DNA of 64,000 nt, from positions 2,242,166 through 2,306,165 of the forward strand of contig NZ_BMHO01000001.1 in the NCBI RefSeq assembly GCF_014640975.1, in the 5' to 3' direction. A program made the position numbers and the translations under genes. Every line of letters begins with the position of its first letter. The stretch's first letter is position 1. Of this stretch, positions 7,833 to 15,220 are shown piece after piece. The stretch is from Microbacterium faecale (GTDB lineage: Bacteria; Actinomycetota; Actinomycetes; Actinomycetales; Microbacteriaceae). The notes beneath the pieces were generated by a model. It saw nothing but the letters and a program-made list of their open reading frames with translations, did no database searches and was not told where the DNA came from.

Positions 7833-8264
7833 ATGAGTGAGAACCAGTTCAGCGTCGGCGAGAAGGCGACGCACTTCATCATCGACGAGGTCGCGAAAGC
7901 AAACACGACTTTTCGTCAGGTGCTCTGGACGGGAAAGCATTCCCAACTCGTTGCGATGACGATTCCGGTGGGCGGGGAGATCGGCGACGAGGTGCATGAC
8001 ACCACCGACCAGTTGCTGAGTTTTGTGTCGGGCAGCGGAGAGGCCGACCTTGACGGCGAGACGCACACCGTTGATGCTGGCGACCTGTGCGCTGTCCCGG
8101 CCGGTACTCGCCACAACTTCCGCAACACTGGCGATGAGCCTTTGGTGCTCTACACCGTCTATTCACCTCCGGAGCACGCAATTGACGCGGAGTATGCCAC
8201 GAAGGAACTCGCTGATGCGGCAGAGGCTTCGGGTGAAGACGCTCCGCCACAGGCAACCACGTAA
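7833..8264 (+). CDS. Small cupin-domain protein
   Basis: This 143-residue protein is a single cupin barrel. The first motif region contains EVHDTTDQLLSFVSGSG and the second PAGTRHNFRNTG, giving candidate metal ligands at the two histidines. The usual Glu of motif 1 is replaced, apparently by Gln in TDQ. An acidic, alanine-rich tail follows. It starts 15 bases after the ATPase stop, with an AAAGGA ribosome site, and is surely in the same operon. The enzymatic role is unknown; small cupins of this type can bind metals or sugars or act as isomerases. The context suggests a metal- or redox-stress function, but this is inference. Confidence 0.75.
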   Translation: MSENQFSVGEKATHFIIDEVAKANTTFRQVLWTGKHSQLVAMTIPVGGEIGDEVHDTTDQLLSFVSGSGEADLDGETHTVDAGDLCAVPAGTRHNFRNTGDEPLVLYTVYSPPEHAIDAEYATKELADAAEASGEDAPPQATT

Positions 8265-8299
8265 GTGTCACTCACCTGGAGAATGAGGAGAAGTCAATA

Positions 8300-9205
8300 A
8301 TGTCGAAAGCGCTGGTCTTCGCCGCCTATGGCGGCCCCGAGACGCAGGAACTCGTTGAACGCCCCGCTCCGGCGCCTGGGCCTGGAGAGCTCGCGATCGA
8401 AGTGAAAGCGGCCGGGGTGAACCCTGCTGACTGGAAGATCCGTGCGGGGCAGATGGGCTCCCACTGGCCGCTTCCCGCACCGATGGGCCGAGAGGCCTCC
8501 GGTGTCGTCACCGCCGTAGGCGCAGAGGTCGAGAACTTCGCTGTCGGTGACATGGTGCTCGGCCTCGCGGCCAAAGGACAGGGAACGTTCGCGAAGCACA
8601 CGGTGTTGGATGCGGCACAAACCGTCCAGAAGCCCGAAGAGCTTTCCTTTGCTGACGCTGCAGCACTGCCTGTCGCAGGGGCGACTGCGTATGACGTGAC
8701 GCATCAGATCGAGCTGGAACCTGGTCAGACGATGCTGATTCTTGGCGCCGGAGGTGGGGTCGGGCTGATGGCGGCGCAGATCGGCAATGTGCACAAGTTC
8801 ACGGTCATCGGTGTGGCCAGTGCAGCGAAGCAGGAACTGGTGGAGTCGACCGGTGCGACGTTCGTTGCCTCCGGGGAGGGTGCGGCTGACCGGGTGCGTG
8901 CCATCGCGCCGGAGGGTGTTGATGTGCTCATCGACCTGGTCGGTGGGCAGGCGCTTCGTGATCTCGCGGTCGTCGCCAAAGACCCGAGCGTCATCATCAG
9001 TACCGCAGACCCGACCACCTTGCAGCAACTCGGTGGCGTAGCGGTGGTGCGCACGCGTGAAGGGCTCGAGAAGGTCACCGGCGTCGCCCAGTACGGTCTC
9101 GTCGACCCGCAGGTGACGGACCGGTACAGTCTCGATCGGGCTGCGGAGGCCGTCGCCATGGTGGAGGCTGGGCACACTGCTGGCAAAGTGATCATCGAAC
9201 CATGA
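8300..9205 (+). CDS. NADP-dependent zinc-free MDR oxidoreductase (quinone reductase-like)
   Basis: This 301-residue protein has a GroES-like N-terminal half (VKAAGVNPADWKIRAG) and a Rossmann half with the nucleotide-binding motif GAGGGVG near residue 153. The structural and catalytic zinc cysteines of alcohol dehydrogenases are absent, placing it with quinone/enone reductases of the medium-chain superfamily. These reduce quinones or reactive enones with NADPH, often under electrophile or redox stress. A GAGGAGAA ribosome site precedes the ATG. Its stop overlaps the next start by 4 bases, so translation is coupled. The exact substrate is unknown. Confidence 0.85.
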   Translation: MSKALVFAAYGGPETQELVERPAPAPGPGELAIEVKAAGVNPADWKIRAGQMGSHWPLPAPMGREASGVVTAVGAEVENFAVGDMVLGLAAKGQGTFAKHTVLDAAQTVQKPEELSFADAAALPVAGATAYDVTHQIELEPGQTMLILGAGGGVGLMAAQIGNVHKFTVIGVASAAKQELVESTGATFVASGEGAADRVRAIAPEGVDVLIDLVGGQALRDLAVVAKDPSVIISTADPTTLQQLGGVAVVRTREGLEKVTGVAQYGLVDPQVTDRYSLDRAAEAVAMVEAGHTAGKVIIEP

Positions 9206-9870
9206 CCCAGCGGCCTGAGGCACCGACGGACGCCGTATTCACAGCAGCACGGACGTCTGATCCTGTGGCCTTAATAAACCGGGTGGCCGATGCATACGGG
9301 TCGCCTGAGGTTGATATCGAGGGCATTCTCGGCGCCGAGATCTCACCGGATGACCCTGACCGTGCGGTCATCGAGCCGTGGGCCGCGGCAGTCGATGGCC
9401 CCATTCTTGATGTCGGCGCGGGTACCGGGCGTTGGACCGGTCACCTCGCACGCCTCGGACACACGGTGGAAGGGCTCGAGCCATCGGATCGCCTCATCAC
9501 GATTGCCCGAGCCAGATATCCCGCGGTTGTGTTCCATCACGATTCCATCGAAGATCTCGCCCGTTGCGAGACCCGCTGGGGCGGGATCCTCGCCTGGTAT
9601 TCGACCATTCACATGAGCTCAGAAGAGCTTCTACACGCGCTCGCAACACTGCGCACTCGGCTGGGTGACGGCGGATCGCTGCTGATGTCCTTTTTCGCGG
9701 GGCCGCGGCTAGAGGCATTCGACCATCCGATCGCCGCCGCATACCGGTGGCCGATGAACAAAATGGTCGAAGCCCTCACCCACGCCGGGTTCGAGGTGAT
9801 CGGGCAGCGCTCGAACCCGCGGACGCCACACGCGTACATCACTGCACGCGCCACCCCTGGCTTCAGCTGA
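9202..9870 (+). CDS. Class I SAM-dependent methyltransferase
   Basis: This 222-residue protein has the SAM-binding motif I DVGAGTGRWTGHLA at about residues 71-84, an acidic motif II in EGLEPSD, and a Rossmann-like remainder that includes a FFAGPRLEAFDHP stretch. The first 65 residues are a helical cap. It belongs to the ubiE/small-molecule methyltransferase type; no motif fixes the acceptor as nucleic acid, protein or metabolite. It overlaps the oxidoreductase gene by ATGA. Arsenite or other metalloid methylation would suit the setting, but the cysteines expected of ArsM are lacking, so I do not assign that role. Confidence 0.8.
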   Translation: MTQRPEAPTDAVFTAARTSDPVALINRVADAYGSPEVDIEGILGAEISPDDPDRAVIEPWAAAVDGPILDVGAGTGRWTGHLARLGHTVEGLEPSDRLITIARARYPAVVFHHDSIEDLARCETRWGGILAWYSTIHMSSEELLHALATLRTRLGDGGSLLMSFFAGPRLEAFDHPIAAAYRWPMNKMVEALTHAGFEVIGQRSNPRTPHAYITARATPGFS

Positions 9871-9918
9871 AGCGCGTGTGTTGTGCCACGAGTCGCCATA
9901 CTAGAAGGGAAGGGAAGG

Positions 9919-10647
9919 ATGCCGTTGGCTGTTTCAACCGATGTGGATGCTGATCCAGCAAATGATCTCTGCGTGGCCCGTGTACCGCTGTTTCAAGGGC
10001 TCACACATGCGCAGCAAGTGGAAGTTGCGGGATTTGCACGTACCGTCCGATTAGACGCTGTCGAGCAGGCGTATACAGCAGGCTCGGAGATGTCGCAGTT
10101 GATGGTGGTGCACACCGGTCAGGTGAAGATCGCTCGCACAAGTGCGGCTGGGCACGAGCAGGTGATCCGGGTCCTCGGGCCGGGCGACTTCATCGGAGAA
10201 TCCGCGTTTCTCGCCGGCACGAGACCCGATCACGCAGCAGAAGCGCTCGTGTATACCGAACTGTGCGTGTTCCGTCATGCCGATCTCGGGCGTCTCGTCG
10301 AGAAGCATCCGAGCATCGGGCTGCGCATGCTGCAAGGAGTGAGTCAGCGCTTGGATGATACTGAGGCGCGACTGGCTTCTGTCGTCTTGGGAAACGTGAG
10401 CTCTCGTCTCGCCGATTACCTGCTCTCGCTCCCTGCGACGCCAGGGCCGCGAGGAGCCATCGACGTGACGCTGCCGCTCGCAAAGAAGGACATCGCTTCG
10501 CTCCTGTCCACGACACCAGAGTCCCTCAGTCGGCAACTTCGCAAACTCACCGACACCGGGGTGATCTCACAACAGGAACAGGGGCGGATCACGATCACTG
10601 ATGTGACCGCGCTCACCGCACTCTCAACCCTCTCGAAGAGAGACTGA
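9919..10647 (+). CDS. Crp/Fnr-family regulator with an FLP-like cysteine pair
   Basis: The 242-residue protein has a cyclic-nucleotide-fold sensor domain (about 20-130, with VLGPGDFIGESAFLAG), a dimer helix, and a winged HTH_Crp domain (about 160-230). The recognition helix reads TPESLSRQL: the E-x-x-S-R pattern is that of FNR, which reads TTGAT half-sites, not that of CRP. Only two cysteines exist, C18 and C116, aligning with FNR C29 and C122. This pair forms a disulfide switch in lactobacillal FLP, so a redox-sensing dithiol is predicted instead of an iron-sulfur cluster. I chose the ATG at 9919, directly after a GGGAAGGGAAGG run; an open extension reaches 9883. It sits between the methyltransferase and the second ATPase. 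Confidence 0.85.
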   Translation: MPLAVSTDVDADPANDLCVARVPLFQGLTHAQQVEVAGFARTVRLDAVEQAYTAGSEMSQLMVVHTGQVKIARTSAAGHEQVIRVLGPGDFIGESAFLAGTRPDHAAEALVYTELCVFRHADLGRLVEKHPSIGLRMLQGVSQRLDDTEARLASVVLGNVSSRLADYLLSLPATPGPRGAIDVTLPLAKKDIASLLSTTPESLSRQLRKLTDTGVISQQEQGRITITDVTALTALSTLSKRD

Positions 10648-10657
10648 GAACAGCACC

Positions 10658-12583
10658 GTGCCAGCCCAGACTATCGCCCCACGTACCTCGGAAGCGTCAC
10701 ACGCAATGTCATCGACGGTGGAATTTCTTCGCAACCGCAAGCTCATGATGTTCGTGCTCGTCGGTTTGGCGACCGGGGTTATGCTCTGGCTGACCGGCGC
10801 AGAGATGGCTCTCGGGGTCACCGCATACTTGGTGCTCGGTATCGTGATCGTGATCACCGCGATCGACATGTTCAAAGATCTGATGCGCGGGCATTGGGGG
10901 CTCGACATTCTTGCGGTCATCGCCATGATCGCGACACTCGCCGTACAGGAATATGTCGCGGGGCTCATCATCGCGTTGATGCTCACCGGAGGGGAAGCAC
11001 TCGAAGACCTCGCCGCTCGCCGCGCGAGCCGAGAACTCGACCAACTGTTGAACCGAGCCCCAGCATTCGCGGGTCGAATTCACCCGGTAACAGGTGAGGT
11101 TGAACGCATCGCGATCGAAGAGGTGAAAGTCGGCGACGAACTGCTGGTGCGCTCCTCAGAGATCCTCCCCGTCGACGGGGTGCTCCTATCGGATCACGCG
11201 ACGATTGATGAATCATCCGTGACCGGTGAACCGATCCCGGTGAACTACCACGCGGGCGACCCACTGCTTTCTGGAACGGTCAACAGCACGACGAGCTTCA
11301 CGATGCGCGCGCAGAAGGTGGCAGCCGATTCGAACTACGCCTCGATCGTACGGTTGGTCGAGGAGGCCGTGGACTCCCGCGCACCGATGGTGCGACTCGC
11401 CGACCGTTATGCGGTGCCGTTCACCATTGTGTCATTGCTGATTGCGGGCTTCGCGTGGTTTCTCAGCGGGGATCCGGTGCGGTTTGCCGAGGTGCTCGTC
11501 GTGGCGACGCCGTGCCCGCTGCTCATCGCCACCCCGGTCGCGTTTATGGGCGGGATGAGTTCCGCGGCAAAGCTCAACGTCATCATCAAAGACGGTGGCG
11601 TGTTAGAGGTGCTCGCCCGGGTCCGTGCAGTCGCATTCGACAAGACCGGCACCTTGACCGAAGGTAAAGCCGACGTCGTCGAGATTCACCCTGCTGCTCG
11701 CACCGTAGACGAGACGCTGCAGCTCGCGGCCGCCGCCGAGCAGTACTCCGTGCACGTGTTCGCCGATCCGATCGTGGCATCGGCACGCACACAGCAACTT
11801 GAGCTTCCCGAAGTGGTGACGGCCGACGAGGTGGCAACAAACGGTGTCCTCGCTTCCCTGGCAGACGGCACTTCGGTGCGAGTGGGCAAGCCCTCATTTA
11901 TCGAAGAGGTGACCGGGCCGATCGATCGACCCGTACTCTCAGCTGGGGAGACGGCCGTCTACGTATCGGTCGGTGACGAGCTCGCCGGAGTGATCATCTT
12001 GTCCGACCCGATTCGTGAGCAGTCTGCAGAGACGGTGTCCCGTCTTCGCCGAGCAGGCGTAGCCGAGATCGCGATGGTGACCGGTGATATCACGTCGACC
12101 GCGGAGTCTGTCGCACACGCGGTCGACATTCAGACGGTGCACGCTGAGACCACTCCCCAGACCAAGGTGCGGATTGTGCAGGCGATGCGGCCGAGACCCG
12201 TACTCATGGTCGGCGATGGGATCAATGATGCCCCGGTGCTGGCGGCCGCCGATGTCGGTGTTGCGATGGCGGGCAGGGGTGCAACGGTCGCGAGCGAGTC
12301 AGCAGCGGCGGTGATCACCTCGAACGACATCGCGCGAGTGGCAGATGTGGCCTATGTCTCGCGGCGCACGGTGCAGATCGCCCTGCAGTCGATCTGGATG
12401 GGCATCATCATCTCAGTCGGTTTGATGCTCGTCGCCGCATTCGGCTATTTGCCGGCGGTGGTGGGAGCGCTGCTGCAAGAGATTGTTGACCTTGTGGCCA
12501 TTCTGTCGGCGCTCCGCGCGCTCCGAGCGCACCGGGGTGCGCGGCGCGAGAGCCCTGCTCGGCGGGAAGTGCCGGTAGGCTAA
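10658..12583 (+). CDS. P1B-type ATPase with TPC motif (P1B-5-like)
   Basis: This 641-residue metal ATPase has no HMA domain. It carries TGEP in the actuator domain (about 189-192), the TPC transmembrane motif at 284-286, phosphorylated Asp328 in DKTGT, and GDGINDAP near the C-terminal end of the catalytic unit. The HP dipeptide is replaced by HV at 366-367. The last helix has QEIVD at 607-611. TPC together with QExxD is, from memory, the signature of P1B-5 pumps, linked to nickel, iron or cobalt homeostasis. It starts with GTG ten bases after the regulator stop; an ATG at 10706 is an alternative start. It is probably co-transcribed with the regulator. The substrate remains unknown. Confidence 0.87.
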   Translation: MPAQTIAPRTSEASHAMSSTVEFLRNRKLMMFVLVGLATGVMLWLTGAEMALGVTAYLVLGIVIVITAIDMFKDLMRGHWGLDILAVIAMIATLAVQEYVAGLIIALMLTGGEALEDLAARRASRELDQLLNRAPAFAGRIHPVTGEVERIAIEEVKVGDELLVRSSEILPVDGVLLSDHATIDESSVTGEPIPVNYHAGDPLLSGTVNSTTSFTMRAQKVAADSNYASIVRLVEEAVDSRAPMVRLADRYAVPFTIVSLLIAGFAWFLSGDPVRFAEVLVVATPCPLLIATPVAFMGGMSSAAKLNVIIKDGGVLEVLARVRAVAFDKTGTLTEGKADVVEIHPAARTVDETLQLAAAAEQYSVHVFADPIVASARTQQLELPEVVTADEVATNGVLASLADGTSVRVGKPSFIEEVTGPIDRPVLSAGETAVYVSVGDELAGVIILSDPIREQSAETVSRLRRAGVAEIAMVTGDITSTAESVAHAVDIQTVHAETTPQTKVRIVQAMRPRPVLMVGDGINDAPVLAAADVGVAMAGRGATVASESAAAVITSNDIARVADVAYVSRRTVQIALQSIWMGIIISVGLMLVAAFGYLPAVVGALLQEIVDLVAILSALRALRAHRGARRESPARREVPVG

Positions 12584-12605
12584 CCCGCGAGGCCGACTCA
12601 CACAG

Positions 12606-12757
12606 TCACGATCGGATCAGCCGGTTGACCGCGGCAGTGGCCTCCTGAATCTTCTCGTGGGCGGCCTCGTCGCTAAGCTTGGCGGCATCGAGCACACAGT
12701 GCTTCAGGTGATCATCGAGCAGCCCCGTCGCCACCCCCTGCAGCGAGCGGGTGAGCG
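12606..12757 (-). pseudogene. CsoR/DUF156-type metal-sensing repressor truncated by an IS3 element
   Basis: Minus-strand translation gives a CsoR-family C-terminal half, including SLQGVATGLLDDHLKHCV and a helical tail ending NRLIRS before TGA at 12606-12608. The DHLKHC segment holds the conserved His and Cys metal ligands (H61/C65 of M. tuberculosis CsoR). The N-terminal half with the first Cys ligand and the start codon is gone: the sequence changes at 12757/12758, where the IS terminal repeat begins. No N-terminal half appears on the other side of the element. CsoR-like proteins repress metal exporters, so loss of this one may leave the neighbouring ATPases without their ancestral repressor. 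Confidence 0.8.
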
Positions 12758-12840
12758 TGGGCTGACCCCGTTTCGTAGGTCCGGTGGTTCTGAGAGTCGT
12801 CCTGTCTCCCGCGGTTGTGGGCAGGGAGACTGGTCAGATC

Positions 12841-13125
12841 ATGTCGAACAGCAGGAAGCGTCACACCCCGGAACAGGTCGTCCGCAAGCTCGGCCAGGCC
12901 GACAGGATGCTCGCCGACGGGCGGGATGTCGCGGCGGTGTGCCGGGAGCTCGGAGTGTCCGAGCAGACGTACTACCGGTGGCGGAACCAGTACGGCGGGC
13001 TCAAGGCCGACGACGCGAAGCGCCTGAAGGAGCTCGAGAAGCAGAACGCGACGCTCAAGCGGTTGCTCGCCGAAGCGGAGCTGGAGAAGGCAGCGCTCAA
13101 GGAGCTGGCTGAGGGAAACTTCTAG
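12841..13125 (+). CDS. IS3-family transposase OrfA
   Basis: This 94-residue protein has a HTH_Tnp_1 domain (SEQTYYRWRNQYGG) followed by a leucine-zipper-like helix (KRLKELEKQNATLKRLLAEA). It binds the terminal repeats and pairs with OrfB. The ATG at 12841 begins MSNSRKRH. Its stop at 13123-13125 lies just after the slippery heptamer GGGAAAC (13113-13119). A -1 shift there continues in the OrfB frame as GKLLGPGRRR, giving the fused OrfAB transposase. Confidence 0.92.
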   Translation: MSNSRKRHTPEQVVRKLGQADRMLADGRDVAAVCRELGVSEQTYYRWRNQYGGLKADDAKRLKELEKQNATLKRLLAEAELEKAALKELAEGNF

Positions 13126-13991
13126 GCCCGGGCAGGCGCCGCGCCGCCGTCGCTCACCTGATCAGGACACTGCGGGTGAGCGAACGGATGGCGTGCCGTC
13201 TGGTCGGGCTGTCGCGCTCCGCGTACCGCCGCCCACTCAAGGGCGACACTGTCGCGGACCCGGATCGGGCGCTGCGGGACTGGCTACGCGTCTGGGCGAA
13301 GAACCATCCCCGCTACGGGTACCGACGCGCGTATCACGATGCCCGCGCTGAGGGCTGGGTCGTGAACCACAAGAAGATCCAACGCCTCTGGCGTGACGAG
13401 GGCCTCCGTGTCCCGCAGCTGCGGCGGCGCAAACGCGTCGGGTCCTCGACCGTCGACCCGCCGACGGCGGACGCGGCGAACGTGGTGTGGGCGGTCGACT
13501 TCCAGTTCGACGCCGACGAGCAGGGCCGCCCGATCAAGATCTGCTCGATCGTGGATGAGCACACCCGGGAGTGCATCGGCGGGCTCACCAAACGGTCGAT
13601 CACCGCCGACCGGCTCACCGCGCATCTCGAGGACCTCGTCGCCATCCGCGGCGCTCCGGCGGTGCTCAGGTCAGACAACGGGCCGGAGTTCATCAGCGAA
13701 GCGATGGCCGACTGGGCCGGCACCCGCACCGGCCTGTCGTACATTCCGCCGGGATCGCCGTGGCGCAATGGGTACGTCGAGTCGTTCAACAGCAGGATCC
13801 GTGACGAGTGTCTCAACATCAACAGCTTGTACTCGCTGCTGCACGCGCAGGTCATGATCGGCGACTGGAAGCACGAGTACAACCATCACCGCCGACACTC
13901 CTCGCTCGGCTACCTACCCCCGGCCGAGTACGCTCGGCAATGCACCCATCAAATCGAAACCGACGACTCACAGAGCGTCCGGACCGAATGA
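13113..13991 (+). CDS. IS3-family transposase OrfB (DDE integrase domain)
   Basis: The OrfB frame is taken from the -1 frameshift site GGGAAAC; an independent GTG start at 13176 would give 271 residues. It contains the IS3 HTH_21 segment (NHPRYGYRR) and the rve catalytic core. The first Asp is in VVWAVDFQFD, the second in VLRSDNGPEF, and the Glu in NGYVESFNSRIRDE. The YNHHRRHSSLGYLPPAEYA end is typical of the family. Nothing in the frame is broken, so the transposase should be active. Its product is OrfAB by frameshifting; OrfB alone is normally minor. Confidence 0.92.
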   Translation, partial: GKLLGPGRRRAAVAHLIRTLRVSERMACRLVGLSRSAYRRPLKGDTVADPDRALRDWLRVWAKNHPRYGYRRAYHDARAEGWVVNHKKIQRLWRDEGLRVPQLRRRKRVGSSTVDPPTADAANVVWAVDFQFDADEQGRPIKICSIVDEHTRECIGGLTKRSITADRLTAHLEDLVAIRGAPAVLRSDNGPEFISEAMADWAGTRTGLSYIPPGSPWRNGYVESFNSRIRDECLNINSLYSLLHAQVMIGDWKHEYNHHRRHSSLGYLPPAEYARQCTHQIETDDSQSVRTE

Positions 13992-14208
13992 AGGGGGCGG
14001 CCCAAGTGCGGGTCCGGGGTTTGAAAACTGTCTACGCAGGGACCCCAGATGAACGAGGTGTGAACCGTCGACTGCGCGACCTGTCGAAGTTCGCACCTCG
14101 TCCTCGTTTGCGGGTTCCTCGCACGGTCCAGGGCGTTACCCTCCGGCTTCGGATCCTGAAAGCCCAGAGGCAGTTCATCAGCGGGCATCGCTCGCGTAGG
14201 GTGCGTGC

Positions 14209-15039
14209 ATGACCGGTTCACCTCAGCCCTCTGACCGTGTGAGACAAGTTGTCGTCTTCGTTCTCGCGCTCGTGGCGATTGCTGGTGCCTTCTATGGTTC
14301 CGGCGCCCTTGGCGGCGCGCAGATTCAAGATGCGGCCGGCGGAGCGCTCGCAGCTGACTCGACGCTGATCGCTCCGGCGGGTCCGGCATTCAGCATCTGG
14401 TCGGTGATCTACCTTGGGCTGTTTGCGTATGCCGTATGGCAGTTGTTGCCCAGCCAGGCGACGCGAGCGGTGCACCGCCGGCTCGGCTACCTCATCGCTG
14501 TGTCCATGCTGCTGAACGCCGCATGGATCGGAGTCGTGCAGCTCGGCCAGGTCGGATTGTCCGTGGTCGTCATCTCCGCGCTGCTCGTCGTCCTCGGCAT
14601 CGCGTTCAGCCTGTTGCTGCGCACGCGGCGGAAGGCGGATTCGACGGCGGCAGGCATTGTTGAGTCCGTGGTTCTGGACGGGACGGTCGGGTTGTATCTC
14701 GGGTGGGTGACGATCGCGACCGCCGCGAACGTGGCGGCGTGGCTGACCGCCCTCGGGTTCCGTGGCTTCGGTATCGACCCCGACATCTGGGGTGTGGGCG
14801 TCGTGAGTGTCGCTGCGCTGTGTGGTGTCGCCACGGCGGTCGCAGGGCGCGGTCGCTTGACCCCGGCGCTCGCTTCGGCCTGGGGGCTGAGCTGGGTTGC
14901 TGTCGCCAGAATCACGGACGAACCGGCATCTCAACTGGTCGGAATCGCAGCTGTGATTGCCGCGTGCGTCGTGATGGTCGCAGCGGTTGTGCGCCGCGTC
15001 GTCGCTCACCGCGCTGACAACCGCTCGGCCGTGGCGTAA
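14209..15039 (+). CDS. TspO/MBR-family membrane protein
   Basis: This 276-residue integral membrane protein is rich in Trp, Tyr and Ala with about seven to eight hydrophobic helices. The PAGPAFSIWSVIYLGLFAY segment (about 56-74) matches the conserved core of tryptophan-rich sensory proteins of the TspO/MBR family. It is longer than the usual about 160 residues, as in the actinobacterial subgroup. TspO proteins bind tetrapyrroles and influence light- and stress-dependent gene expression, including carotenoid operons in photosynthetic bacteria. It faces the carotenoid operon end-to-end, so a light or oxygen signalling role is plausible but unproven. The 204 bases between the IS element and this gene hold no gene I recognise. 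Confidence 0.75.
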   Translation: MTGSPQPSDRVRQVVVFVLALVAIAGAFYGSGALGGAQIQDAAGGALAADSTLIAPAGPAFSIWSVIYLGLFAYAVWQLLPSQATRAVHRRLGYLIAVSMLLNAAWIGVVQLGQVGLSVVVISALLVVLGIAFSLLLRTRRKADSTAAGIVESVVLDGTVGLYLGWVTIATAANVAAWLTALGFRGFGIDPDIWGVGVVSVAALCGVATAVAGRGRLTPALASAWGLSWVAVARITDEPASQLVGIAAVIAACVVMVAAVVRRVVAHRADNRSAVA

Positions 15040-15088
15040 GCCAGAGATTCCATTCGACGCTCACTCCGTCAAGCAGAGCGCTATGGCT

Positions 15089-15220
15089 TCAGACTCGCGG
15101 GAGCGGCTCTGCTGGTTGGTGGGCTGACACCGCCGCACGCACGGCAGTGATGCGCGACCTCCTCAAGCCGGTCGTCCGCGGCCCCACCCGCGCGTGACGT
15201 TCCTGAGGAACGGTGCTCAT
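15089..15220 (-). CDS. Small ORF, 43 residues, at the end of the carotenoid operon
   Basis: An ATG at 15220 overlaps the stop of the pyrimidine-dimer glycosylase gene as ATGA, exactly the coupling used throughout this operon. A GGAGAA sequence lies about ten bases upstream. The product is short, very basic (about eight Arg) and without Cys, ending PLPRV. I recognise no family. Its support is the coupling and ribosome site; it could be a chance open frame. No terminator is visible in the 49 bases between it and the convergent tspO-like gene. Confidence 0.4.
   Translation of the reverse strand: MSTVPQERHARVGPRTTGLRRSRITAVRAAVSAHQPAEPLPRV

Larger units (their letters stand above)
12758..14004 (+). 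mobile_element. Complete IS3-family insertion sequence
   Basis: The 1247-bp element is bounded by TG...CA ends with imperfect inverted repeats. The left end at 12758-12784 reads TGGGCTGACCCC and the right end at 13979-14004, read inward, TGGGCCGCCCCC; both then share GGTCCGG. It carries overlapping orfA and orfB. The flanking bases (left AGCG, right AGTG) do not form a clear 3-4 bp target duplication, so the insertion was probably followed by deletion or recombination. It interrupts the CsoR-type gene. Confidence 0.9.

Noticed and set aside
9202..9870. Arsenite methyltransferase
   Set aside because: The conserved cysteines of ArsM are not present and no ars genes are adjacent.
5778..12583. 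Copper-resistance operon (copA/copZ naming)
   Set aside because: Neither pump has the CPC motif of copper ATPases; metal specificity is not supported, so no cop symbols were used.
14005..14208. A short coding remnant between the IS3 element and tspO
   Set aside because: Frames are open on both strands but no ribosome site, start or recognisable family supports any of them.
14005..15100. Right attachment site as a copy of the tRNA-His 3' end
   Set aside because: No match to the tRNA-His T-arm and acceptor sequence was seen in this interval.
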